Source: Desulfobacteraceae bacterium
GTDB taxonomy: Bacteria; Desulfobacterota; DSM-4660; Desulfatiglandales; Desulfatiglandaceae
Direction of reading: 5' to 3'
NCBI GenBank assembly: GCA_030642205.1
Contig: DAOWOF010000004.1
Location: 1-31,239 of the forward strand
DNA length: 31,239 nt
The notes under the pieces were generated by a model, which was given only the letters and a program-made list of their open reading frames with translations, made no database searches and was not told the DNA's origin. Position numbers and translations under genes: made by a program. Positions 16,221 through 24,565 of this stretch are shown here, in pieces; position 1 is the stretch's first letter; every line of letters begins with the position of its first letter.

Positions 16221-17354
16221 ATGGATTTCAATAGAATCTGGACAGTAATGAAGGCAGAGTTTCTGCACATAATCAGAGATCCAATAAGTCTGATTATTTC
16301 CCTTATCATGCCGCTTTTTATGCTTTTCTTATGCACATATTGTCTCTCATTTGAACTTAAAGACTTAAGGATTGCTGTTTTTGATATGGATAAAAGCGTT
16401 GAGAGCAAAAGATATATAAAAACACTTGATAATTCATCATGTTTTAAGGTTTCCTATGATCTTTTGGAATATGATGACGCGTTTGATATCATGTTAAGGG
16501 GAAATACTCGATGTGTTGTTATTATTCCGCCCGGATTTTCGAGGGAGATTAGTTCAAATAAACCGGCAAAAATTCAAACTTTTATTGATGGAACAGATAC
16601 AAATGCGGCTCTGAATATCGGGAATTATCTAAGCGTCATAAATGCATCCTACTCATATGAGATAGCGAACGAAGTTTTAAACAAACAGGGACTGCATCTT
16701 AACCTCCAACCTGTAAAGCTTATTCCCAGAGTATGGTATAATCAATCTCTCAGGGAATTTACATATTCTGTTACAGGGACATTCAGTTTATCTATTCTCG
16801 GATTTATCCCTATTTTGAGCGCCCTGGCAATTGTGAGGGAAAAGGAATCCGGATCCATTCAACAGATTTTTGCATCGCCAATCCAGTCATATGAATACAT
16901 TGCCGGTAAAATGTCTCCTTATGTAATTATGCTTTCCCTTGATTTCATTCTTATTATTATTTTTGGCCTCTGGTGGTTTGAACTTCCGTTCAGGGGCAGT
17001 TTCCTGCCTATCTGCATAGCCACTTTTTTTAATGTTTTTGCGTCAGTTGCAATAGGATTTTTTATTTCGACTCTCACAAAAAACCAGCTTACAGCCATGC
17101 TGCTTGGAATTATTTTCACACTTATGCCGAGTTTTTTGTTTGTTGATGCCCTTATCTCAATAGATACCTTTCCGGTTGGATGGGAGGCTGTTTCTTTTTT
17201 CTTTCCCGGGAAATATTATACTACAATTATCAGGGCTGAAATTCTTAAAGGAACCGGTTTTATGGATTACTGGAAGGATGCCCTTTCGCTCTTAATATAT
17301 TGTCTTGTTCTTTTTTCAATATGCGCTTTGATTGTTAAAAAAAAGAAGATATAA
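16221..17354 (+). CDS. ABC-2 permease 1 of the exporter (YbhS-like)
   Basis: GAGG at 16208-16211 supports ATG 16221 (MDFNRIWTVMKAEF); an ATG at 16200 has no ribosome site. The protein has the ABC-2 layout: cytoplasmic LHIIRDPISL, a first membrane helix (SLIISLIMPLFMLFL), a large extracytoplasmic domain (VFDMDKS...FIDGTDTNAAL), then five C-terminal helices with the conserved REKESGSIQQIFASPIQSYE motif, and a charged KKKK end. With the next gene it forms the membrane channel driven by the double ATPase. The length (about 377 residues) is normal and no lesion is seen. It is separated from the ATPase gene by 110 bases without another feature. Confidence 0.85.
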   Translation: MDFNRIWTVMKAEFLHIIRDPISLIISLIMPLFMLFLCTYCLSFELKDLRIAVFDMDKSVESKRYIKTLDNSSCFKVSYDLLEYDDAFDIMLRGNTRCVVIIPPGFSREISSNKPAKIQTFIDGTDTNAALNIGNYLSVINASYSYEIANEVLNKQGLHLNLQPVKLIPRVWYNQSLREFTYSVTGTFSLSILGFIPILSALAIVREKESGSIQQIFASPIQSYEYIAGKMSPYVIMLSLDFILIIIFGLWWFELPFRGSFLPICIATFFNVFASVAIGFFISTLTKNQLTAMLLGIIFTLMPSFLFVDALISIDTFPVGWEAVSFFFPGKYYTTIIRAEILKGTGFMDYWKDALSLLIYCLVLFSICALIVKKKKI

Positions 17355-17369
17355 CCTGGGGGACAAATA

Positions 17370-18497
17370 ATGAATCGTATTTCAGCATTGATTAAAAAAG
17401 AATTTATTCATTTTTACCGTGATCCAATATCAGTGTCCCTTATTATTTATCATTTTACTCTCTGAGTAATTCTATGCGGGTACTGTTGGATAACAGATGC
17501 CAAACAACTCAACACTATTGTTTATGATATGAACAGGACTTACGTCAGCCGTGATCTGGTTGATGGATTTATGTCAACTGAATATTTCAATCTTCACTCT
17601 TATGCTGTTAATATGAAAGAAGTCGAAGATGCGATCGATCACGCTGATGCGCGAATTGCGTTAATTATTCCTGCGGATTTCACCAGAAATCTTAATGATG
17701 AAAAACCTGCAAAAGTCCAGATGATCTGTGATGGCACAGATGGGAATCTGGCTGGACAGGCATTGGGTTTTGCGGAAAGAATAATCGCTTCCTTTAATGA
17801 GGATATTGTCATTGATAGACTGAAAAAGAAGGGTATTGATATTTCACAGCTTCCTGGCATAGATAACAGGTCAAGAATCCTTTATAACCAGGAGATGCAA
17901 GGCGTTTATTATGTTGTAATTTATCATATTGTTGTCGCGGGGCTAATTGGAGGGCTTCTCCTTTCGTCTACCGCCCTTGTAAGAGAAAAAGAACGAGGAA
18001 CTATTGATCAGTTAATGGTAACTCCAACCAGATCATGGGAGCTGCTTCTTGCCAAAACAATAACGCCAATATTAATTTCAGTTCTGGCAACAGTTTTTTC
18101 TTTTTTGGTGGTTTTTTACTTTGGCGTTCCATGTAGAGGGAATCCTGCTGAATTTTTACTTTTTATGGCCTTTTTCCTTATTGGAATAACAGGAATTGGT
18201 ATTTGTATTGGTGTATTTTGCAGCAATATGCTTCAAGCGATACTTTTATCTTTTGCTGTCTGGTTTGGTGGAATCTTTATGGCAGGCATTGTAACTCCTA
18301 TTGATAACTATGTGCCTGTCTTAAAATCTATTGCTCAAGTTATACCTACTTATCATTTTAATATTGCGGCAAGCGGAATATTTCAAAAAGGCGTAGGAAT
18401 GGCAGTCCTGTGGCCGGAGGCCCTGAAACTGGTTTTAACCGGAGTAGGCCTTCTTGCAATTGGTTGCATTATGGCCTATCGGGAATTTAAACAGTAA
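17370..18497 (+). pseudogene. ABC-2 permease 2 (YbhR-like) with in-frame TGA
   Basis: A good ribosome site GGGGGA precedes ATG 17370, which reads MNRISALIKKEFIHFYRDPI, the normal start of these permeases. At 17463-17465 (codon 32) a TGA interrupts the first membrane helix; the same frame then continues through VILCGYCWITDAKQLNTIVY to a normal end with REKERGTIDQLMVTPTRSWE and six further helices' worth of sequence. So it is one gene with a premature stop, not a shorter gene starting at 17529, which would lack the first helix. The stop aligns with a variable hydrophobic/polar position in relatives. Nonsense mutation is most likely; selenocysteine is discussed in the findings. Confidence 0.8.
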
Positions 18498-18568
18498 ATA
18501 CATATAATAGTTCATGGGACTTTTTATATGTATATTTTTTGAAATGTTTTATTTTTTTTGGGCTTGAC

Positions 18569-18898
18569 ATGTTTTTAAAAGACAATAATCTTACCAAGAT
18601 AATTTTGCTAATCAGTCTTTTTTTAGTTCTTTATTTTTTTAATGACAAAATTACCACAAATTATAAATGGTCAAAAGACACGCAGATGCGGATGTCAACC
18701 ATAAAAGCAATTGGCGGACCAGCTGTTCCAATTATTGCTCAATGTTGTAATTCAAGAAATCTGCATGAAGGAATTTACTTACGTAGAAGCGACAATCCAG
18801 GTGGATATTGTTTCCATTCTGATTGTGATGTAACGATTACTCCTGGAGCAGTTTGCGAGACGCTTTTTACCATTAAGATAAGAAGGAAGGCACCATGA
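18569..18898 (+). CDS. Small single-helix membrane protein with several Cys
   Basis: Starting at ATG 18569 (MFLKDNNLTK) the product has 109 residues; a TTG at 18539 adds ten. Residues about 9-26 form one membrane helix (TKIILLISLFLVLYFF). The rest is probably extracytoplasmic and contains Cys in AQCCNSRNL, GYCFHSDCDV and AVCETLF. Such Cys could bind metal or form disulfides, but I recognise no family. The stop overlaps the start of the FtsX-like gene (ATGA), so the two are coupled and probably work together. Confidence 0.55.
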   Translation: MFLKDNNLTKIILLISLFLVLYFFNDKITTNYKWSKDTQMRMSTIKAIGGPAVPIIAQCCNSRNLHEGIYLRRSDNPGGYCFHSDCDVTITPGAVCETLFTIKIRRKAP

Positions 18899-20085
18899 AT
18901 ATTTCTAAACATAAAAACCTGTGGATAATGGCATCATTTAATCTTGATCGTTATAAGGCCAAATCCATATCCATAATAGTCCCTCTTATTATGATTATGG
19001 CAGTTACTTCTTTTATGATGTTTACCAGAGGTGGTTTTATAAAGGATGCGGAAACGGCAAAGGCTTTTTTGCCGGATATAACTGTTCAGGGATTAGAGGC
19101 CGGCCGAATCAGCAAAATTTCACTTGATTTAATAGAAGAAATTAAAAAACTACCGCATGTCAAAACAGTTGTGCCAAGAGTCTGGGGCTATACCCCCCTG
19201 CAGATTGAGATAGGAGATGTCGCTTTCACCTTGATGGGTCTTGATCTTGCCAATATGATCAAGGATGGCAATTTTCCATGGACGGTTGAGTCCGGTTCTT
19301 TCTTTGTTCCTGAAGACAGGGGAAAAACAATATTGGGGGATGGCGTTGCTCAAAGTCTTGAGGCAAATGTTGGAGATATTCTTCAGCTGGAAGATACCCT
19401 GGGGAATAAGGGGGAATTTGAAATAATAGGCATTCTAAAAAATTTAGTCCAGGTTTACAGCGCAGATATAATTATTGTCCCAATCCAGGATGCCAGAACT
19501 TTCTTCTCCATAGGTAATAATTTCGCCTCTGATCTCCTTATTTATACAGATAAGCCGGAAAATGCGGATTTGGTGGCGATGATGATTGCAAACAGCTATA
19601 AGAATACCAGGGTTATTACCGCAAAGGCTCTTACAAATCTTATAAAGGAGGCTTTTGGCAGGCGAAGCGGAACATTCCAGGCCATGTGGCTTATGCTTCT
19701 TGTTACCGTACTCCTTTTGCTTTGGGCTCAATCATCGCATATCAGCATTGACGTCAGCAAGGAAATCGGGGTTTTAAAGGCAGTAGGGTGGCATACCGGC
19801 GATATAATTGAAATGAAAATTATGGAAAGTTCAATTCTGGCCGTATTGGGGACAGCTATAGGTATTGTGACTGGATTTATTTATGCCTTAATGGGAACGC
19901 CCGGCATTTCGGGATATTGTATCGGATGCGTAAGTATTTATCCAAAATTTCCCGTCCCTGTTCATTGTGATTTAAACTCGATTATTCTTTTATTTGTGCT
20001 TGGGGTCGTGCCTTTTATGGGCATAAGCGCCTTTCCTGCCTGGCTAGCAGGTTCTATTGACCCTGATGAAGCAATAAGGGGCTAA
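18895..20085 (+). CDS. FtsX/MacB-type ABC permease without a visible ATPase
   Basis: AAGGAAGG before the ATG sets the start. The 396-residue protein has one N-terminal helix (about 24-43), a long periplasmic MacB-core-like domain (FLPDITVQGLEAGRI, KKLPHVKTVVPRVWGYTPLQ, FVPEDRGKTILGDGVAQSLE), then three helices with the FtsX motif SIDVSKEIGVLKAVGWHTGD followed by IIEMKIMESSILAVLGTAIG, ending in SIDPDEAIRG. FtsX-like permeases need a LolD/MacB-type ATPase, usually next door; none lies in this window. The two genes before it belong to an ABC-2 exporter, a different transporter type. The family exports lipoproteins, peptides or antibiotics; the substrate here is unknown. Confidence 0.8.
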   Translation: MNISKHKNLWIMASFNLDRYKAKSISIIVPLIMIMAVTSFMMFTRGGFIKDAETAKAFLPDITVQGLEAGRISKISLDLIEEIKKLPHVKTVVPRVWGYTPLQIEIGDVAFTLMGLDLANMIKDGNFPWTVESGSFFVPEDRGKTILGDGVAQSLEANVGDILQLEDTLGNKGEFEIIGILKNLVQVYSADIIIVPIQDARTFFSIGNNFASDLLIYTDKPENADLVAMMIANSYKNTRVITAKALTNLIKEAFGRRSGTFQAMWLMLLVTVLLLLWAQSSHISIDVSKEIGVLKAVGWHTGDIIEMKIMESSILAVLGTAIGIVTGFIYALMGTPGISGYCIGCVSIYPKFPVPVHCDLNSIILLFVLGVVPFMGISAFPAWLAGSIDPDEAIRG

Positions 20086-20119
20086 GATTTTTGCAGGTGA
20101 TATTTTTTCAAGAAATATA

Positions 20120-20767
20120 ATGCGATCCTTAATACCACAAAGATTGATGGAAATGTATGAGCGTCTTTTAAGCCATTTTGGCCCGCAATTCTGGTGGCCT
20201 GCTGAGACACCGCTTGAAGTAATGGTTGGCGCTATCCTTACCCAGAATACTAACTGGAGTAATGTGGAAAGGGCCATTAAAAATCTGAAGGAAAATAATC
20301 ATCTCACCTTGAAAGCTTTATCTGATCTGGATTTTAATGATCTGGCGCAAGAGATACGACCTGCCGGATATTATAATGTCAAGGCCAGGCGTATAAAAAA
20401 TTTAATCAGATTTATTGTTGATAATTTTCAAGGAGATCTTTCTTTACTTTCGAAAGAAAAGACAATAACTCTCAGGGAAAATCTCTTGACAGTGAAAGGA
20501 ATCGGCCCTGAAACAGCCGACAGCATTTTGCTTTACGCCTTTAAGAGGCCAGTTTTTGTCATCGATACCTATACTCATCGAATCCTGAGCCATCATAATA
20601 TTACAGGTGAAGAGGAAAGCTATCATAGTTTGCAGAATTTGTTTATTGATAATCTGCCAAAAGATCAAGGCCTGTTTAATGAATTTCATGCACTTATAGT
20701 CCAGACTGGCAAAACATTTTGCAAAAAAAAACCAAAATGCGATGACTGTCCCCTTTATCTCTGGTAG
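20120..20767 (+). CDS. MagIII-like DNA glycosylase of the endonuclease III superfamily
   Basis: The 215-residue product has the HhH-GPD fold: AILTQNTNWSNVERAI near residue 40, the hairpin LTVKGIGPETADSILLYA (123-140), and the catalytic Asp in VFVIDTYTHRIL (D149). Where E. coli Nth has the catalytic Lys the hairpin here has Glu (E131), so it should be a monofunctional glycosylase, as in MagIII (3-methyladenine) or related enzymes, without AP lyase activity. The C-terminal iron-sulfur loop shows C201-x5-C207-x2-C210 but the protein ends five residues later, exactly where the fourth Cys would be. It follows the FtsX-like gene by 34 bases. A shorter start at 20150 is possible. Confidence 0.8.
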   Translation: MRSLIPQRLMEMYERLLSHFGPQFWWPAETPLEVMVGAILTQNTNWSNVERAIKNLKENNHLTLKALSDLDFNDLAQEIRPAGYYNVKARRIKNLIRFIVDNFQGDLSLLSKEKTITLRENLLTVKGIGPETADSILLYAFKRPVFVIDTYTHRILSHHNITGEEESYHSLQNLFIDNLPKDQGLFNEFHALIVQTGKTFCKKKPKCDDCPLYLW

Positions 20768-21073
20768 GCCGACAGATTAAATTCAGCTTGTAATAATATA
20801 TTTATTTTGATACACATCCAATGTCTTTTGATTCAGTTTATAAATAAAAATAAAGCGGATGTGGTTATGAATATTTTAATAGTCACCAAAGATACGAGCG
20901 CTGTACCTCCTCCTTTCTTCAAATGCATCCTTCTAAAATGTACAAGACCTTCCTTAACAGGGATCAAGTTTTAAAAACCTGATTCTATTAATAATGATCA
21001 ATTTAGGTATAATTATTGCAAAAAAACTAATAGCAAATATAGCCTTTTGGCTTTTACTTAGGAGCTCAATAAA
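20768..21073 (+). promoter_or_regulatory. Leader region of purB
   Basis: This 306-bp stretch holds no gene. A TATAAT at 21008-21013 is a possible -10 box, but no good -35 lies 16-18 bases upstream. A mini-hairpin AGCC-TTTT-GGCT followed by TTTT (about 21040-21055) precedes AGGAG (21060-21064), the purB ribosome site. No PurR-type operator is evident. Confidence 0.35.
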
Positions 21074-22366
21074 ATGATTGCGCGCTATACCAGAAATAAA
21101 ATGGGGCAAATTTGGGATATTGAAAATCGTTATGCTAAATGGCTGGAAGTTGAAATAGCAGCTTGTGAAGCAATGTCAGAAGAAGGCTTGATCCCCCAGG
21201 AGGCAATGGATAATATTAAAAATAAAGCAACTTTTAATGTTGATCGCATTTTAGAAATTGAAGCAGAGACCAAACATGATGTTATTGCCTTTTTGACAAA
21301 TATTGAAGAAAAGGTAGGTCCTGATTCCAGGTATATACATATGGGTCTTACCTCTTCTGATGTCTTGGATACCAGCCTTGCCTTACTGCTAAAAGAATCC
21401 ATGGAAATAATAATAAGGGATGTAAATGAATTCCTGGAAGTTTTAAAGGCCAAGGCCCATGAACACAAAATGACGGTAATGATAGGACGCTCTCATGGTA
21501 TTCATGCCGAACCAATCACCTTTGGGTTAAAATTGGCTGTCTGGTATTCTGAAATGCAACGCAATCTGGGACGATTGACAGATGCCCTGGATATAATCAG
21601 CTATGGCAAGTTTTCAGGGGCAGTAGGGACATTTGCCAATATAACCCCAAAAATTGAGTCAATTGCATGCAATAAACTTGGTCTCAAGGCGGCTGATATT
21701 TCCACGCAGATTATACAACGGGACAGACATGCCCAATACTTTTCAACCTTGGCCATCCTGGCAGGATCGTTGGAGAAAATGGCAGTAGAAATCAGGCATC
21801 TACAGCGAACGGAAGTATTAGAGGCCGAGGAGCCATTTCAAAAAGGTCAGAAAGGTTCGTCAGCCATGCCCCATAAAAAAAATCCTGTTGGCAGTGAAAA
21901 TATTTCAGGGCTTTCCCGCCTGGTCAGGTCCAATTGTCTGGCAGCGCTGGAAAATATTCCACTCTGGCATGAAAGGGATATAAGTCATTCCTCCGTAGAA
22001 CGGGTTATAGCGCCTGACAGCACTATCCTTGTTGATTATATGCTTAATCGCATTACCAGTATAATTAAAGGTCTTGTGGTCCATCCGGATCAAATGCTCA
22101 ATAATCTTCAAAAGACAAAAGGTCTTATTTTCTCCCAGCAGGTACTCCTTCAACTAGCGAAAAAGGGTATTGAAAGGCAAAAGGCCTATATTATGGTTCA
22201 AAGGAATGCTATGAAGGTATGGGGATCAAATCTGGAATTCAAAGATCTTATTTTAAAAGACCATGAAATAAAAGCTATTTTATCACAAGAGGAAATCCTT
22301 GATATTTTCAGCGTAAAATATCACCTTAAACATGTGGATATAATATTTGATAGAGTCTTTGGATAA
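21074..22366 (+). CDS. purB: Adenylosuccinate lyase
   Basis: The 430-residue enzyme has the length and all signatures of the short bacterial PurB form: TSSDVLDTSLALL near residue 93, the general-acid region GRSHGIHAEPITFGLK with H141 and H144, and the fumarase/aspartase signature GSSAMPHKKNPVGSEN (about 262-277) whose Ser is the catalytic base. It cleaves SAICAR to AICAR and adenylosuccinate to AMP, with release of fumarate, in the cytoplasm. RBS AGGAG (21060-21064) lies 9 bases before ATG. The gene stands alone, separated from the following set by 115 bases. Confidence 0.95.
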   Translation: MIARYTRNKMGQIWDIENRYAKWLEVEIAACEAMSEEGLIPQEAMDNIKNKATFNVDRILEIEAETKHDVIAFLTNIEEKVGPDSRYIHMGLTSSDVLDTSLALLLKESMEIIIRDVNEFLEVLKAKAHEHKMTVMIGRSHGIHAEPITFGLKLAVWYSEMQRNLGRLTDALDIISYGKFSGAVGTFANITPKIESIACNKLGLKAADISTQIIQRDRHAQYFSTLAILAGSLEKMAVEIRHLQRTEVLEAEEPFQKGQKGSSAMPHKKNPVGSENISGLSRLVRSNCLAALENIPLWHERDISHSSVERVIAPDSTILVDYMLNRITSIIKGLVVHPDQMLNNLQKTKGLIFSQQVLLQLAKKGIERQKAYIMVQRNAMKVWGSNLEFKDLILKDHEIKAILSQEEILDIFSVKYHLKHVDIIFDRVFG

Positions 22367-22481
22367 TACAGTATTTAATCTATGAAAAAAGAGATGGATG
22401 CTGACAAAATTATCAGATTTTTATTAAAATCTACACCTCGGAAGATTATAAATTGAGTTTTTTAGGTGAGCAAGGCATAAG

Positions 22482-23801
22482 ATGCTTAATTTTAGCTTAA
22501 AAGGGAATAAAACTGGAAGAAATTTTTTACTTCTATTTATTTCCTTTATCTTTTTTCAAACTGTTTTCTTAAAAGTCAGTCAGGCTGGGTTGATACCGGA
22601 GTCTCTCTTAAAGTGGGATAAAGGAGGCTCTGAACATGTGATTTTGGTTGATAAATCAAGTCAGAAGATTTTTTTGTACCGGAAAGACAGACTCAGGTAT
22701 CCTCTTAAAGTTTACCTCTGTTCGACTGGAGAAAATAATGGTCCCAAAACCCATCAAAATGACAAGAAAACACCTGAAGGAGTTTACTTCTTTACAAATT
22801 CATATAAAGATAAAGATCTTGCGCCTATCTATGGCATTATGGCCTTTCCCCTCGACTATCCTAATAATCTTGATAAAAAGAAAGGCCGGAACGGGTATGG
22901 AATTTGGTTACATGGTACTAACAAGCCGCTTGAGCCAAGGAATACTAATGGTTGTATTGTTCTAAAAAATAAGGATATTGAAGGGCTGGCGGACTTTATC
23001 AAATTACATGAAACACCCGTGATTATTACTTCCAAAATTAATATGATTCCAATTGAAAAAAATACTTTAAAGGCTATGAAGCTGGAAAATTATATTGAGT
23101 ATTGGAGGAGAGTTTGGGAGGAGAAAGATATTGATCAATACATGTCTTTTTACAGCCCGAAATTTTCAGACAAGAACATGGATTGGAAGAAATGGAAAAA
23201 ATATAAATCCAGAATTGCCGCTAAACATAAAAACATAGAGATATCTATTTATGATCTGCAGCTTTTCCAGGCCAATGGCACCATTTTAGCAAAATTTTAT
23301 CAGATCTATCATGTGCCTTATTTTAAAAGCTATGGGAAGAAAATGCTTTATCTAATTCATAATGGAGAACAATATAAGATAATAAGCGAGGTTTTTGAGC
23401 GAGATAATGATCCCCAAAGATATCCGGCCGTATTTTCTGATTCTTTCTTTAATGAAATTAAAGGTTTTCTTTTAAAATGGAAAAAAGCCTGGGAGCAAAA
23501 ACAACTACAAACCTATTTTAGCTTCTATGATCAGGATTTTCATCCTCAAGGAATGCATCTTGCTGGCTGGTATAAGCATAAAAATAAGGTTAATAAAAAA
23601 TATAAGTATATCAAGATAGAAATAAGCAGTATAAAAATACTTAAGAAATTAAAAAATACCGTAAGGGTAAATTTCAAGCAGGATTTCAAAAGCGATTCCT
23701 ATCATGATATTGGTTTAAAAGAGTTAATCTTGATTAAGAGTGGTAATAATTGGAAAATAAAACAGGAGACATGGCAACCAATAACAATCAAATCAAGGTA
23801 G
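22482..23801 (+). CDS. L,D-transpeptidase-fold enzyme with two NTF2-like domains (Csd6-like)
   Basis: Residues 13-36 form a signal or anchor helix. Residues about 50-180 are the YkuD domain: GSEHVILVDKSSQKIFLYRK, then PEGVYFF, and the catalytic HGTNKPLEPRNTNGCIVL with H144 and C158. Residues about 190-305 and 320-435 are two related NTF2/SnoaL-like domains (YWRRVWEEKDIDQYMSFYSP and KWKKAWEQKQLQTYFSFYDQ). YkuD plus NTF2-like C-terminus is the layout of Helicobacter Csd6, an L,D-carboxypeptidase that trims tetrapeptides and affects helical shape. The protein acts on peptidoglycan in the periplasm. Two NTF2 copies rather than one is a difference from Csd6. The gene overlaps the next one by 31 bases. 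Confidence 0.85.
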   Translation: MLNFSLKGNKTGRNFLLLFISFIFFQTVFLKVSQAGLIPESLLKWDKGGSEHVILVDKSSQKIFLYRKDRLRYPLKVYLCSTGENNGPKTHQNDKKTPEGVYFFTNSYKDKDLAPIYGIMAFPLDYPNNLDKKKGRNGYGIWLHGTNKPLEPRNTNGCIVLKNKDIEGLADFIKLHETPVIITSKINMIPIEKNTLKAMKLENYIEYWRRVWEEKDIDQYMSFYSPKFSDKNMDWKKWKKYKSRIAAKHKNIEISIYDLQLFQANGTILAKFYQIYHVPYFKSYGKKMLYLIHNGEQYKIISEVFERDNDPQRYPAVFSDSFFNEIKGFLLKWKKAWEQKQLQTYFSFYDQDFHPQGMHLAGWYKHKNKVNKKYKYIKIEISSIKILKKLKNTVRVNFKQDFKSDSYHDIGLKELILIKSGNNWKIKQETWQPITIKSR

Positions 23802-24565
23802 AAAAAAAAATAGTTTCTTCATCAAGGCTAAACATATTGATCTTTAAACGATTTGGTAAGGTCTGGTCTTTCAGTATTTCTTCCAGGATTTTATTAGGCG
23901 CAGTAATATTTTTTATCGTTTTTTCACTTGGTTCTATTTATATTGTAAAATGTTATGTTGAATTGATATTTCAAAGCAGCAATACATCCAAAGAACTGAT
24001 TTCTGTAAAAAAAGAGCTGAAAAAAACTAAACTTGGCTTTAATCATGCAGAGCTACAAATTCAGCTATTGCAAAATGCTGTTAACGATCTATCTTCCAGA
24101 CCTGTAAAGCAAGTAGAAAAAGATACCAAAAAAAATAAAAGAGATAAAAAAAAGGCCCAAAAGGCTACTGCCAAATCATCTAAAAAAAAGGCTGATTTAT
24201 CTCCGGAATATTATCTGACCATCAAGAATGCAATGATCCTTAAAAAGGATAATACCCTTAAAATCAATTTCCATTTATTTAATTTAAGCAAGAAAAAAAA
24301 GATCAAGTGTTATTTACATCTGATCGCTTTTGGAAAAGATAACAAAACTATCCGGTATTTATCCGATTCTGCAAAAAAATTACATAATGGTTATCCAAAA
24401 GATTATAAACTCTCTCAAACTACGGTAGTTAAAAAATATACAACTATTACAAGAGAATTTCCTTTTAAAAATATCGATACATTAATTAATAGCTTAAAAG
24501 TAGTCATTTATAGCCAATCAGGGTCATTAATCCTTGAAAAGGAATCTGAGATAAAAAATGTCTAA
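23771..24565 (+). CDS. Bitopic coiled-coil protein of the Csd-like locus
   Basis: I choose ATG 23771, which has CAGGAG just before it; ATG 23750 is seven codons upstream. The 264-residue product has a short cytoplasmic N-terminus, one membrane helix (about 41-63), a coiled coil (70-105, KELISVKKELKKTKL), a Lys-rich linker (112-145) and a C-terminal strand-rich domain (150-264). No enzyme motif is seen. It lies between a Csd6-like and a Csd4-like gene, overlapping both (31 and 8 bases), so it is probably a scaffold or regulator of the two peptidoglycan enzymes. I do not recognise a family. Confidence 0.7.
   Translation: MATNNNQIKVEKKIVSSSRLNILIFKRFGKVWSFSISSRILLGAVIFFIVFSLGSIYIVKCYVELIFQSSNTSKELISVKKELKKTKLGFNHAELQIQLLQNAVNDLSSRPVKQVEKDTKKNKRDKKKAQKATAKSSKKKADLSPEYYLTIKNAMILKKDNTLKINFHLFNLSKKKKIKCYLHLIAFGKDNKTIRYLSDSAKKLHNGYPKDYKLSQTTVVKKYTTITREFPFKNIDTLINSLKVVIYSQSGSLILEKESEIKNV

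Noticed and set aside
17529..18497. Separate, shorter permease gene starting at 17529
   Set aside because: The same frame continues upstream across a TGA to a well-formed start with ribosome site at 17370; the short form lacks the first membrane helix.
22382..22456. 24-codon frame between purB and the transpeptidase gene
   Set aside because: No ribosome site, no recognisable product and an AT-rich hairpin inside; chance frame.
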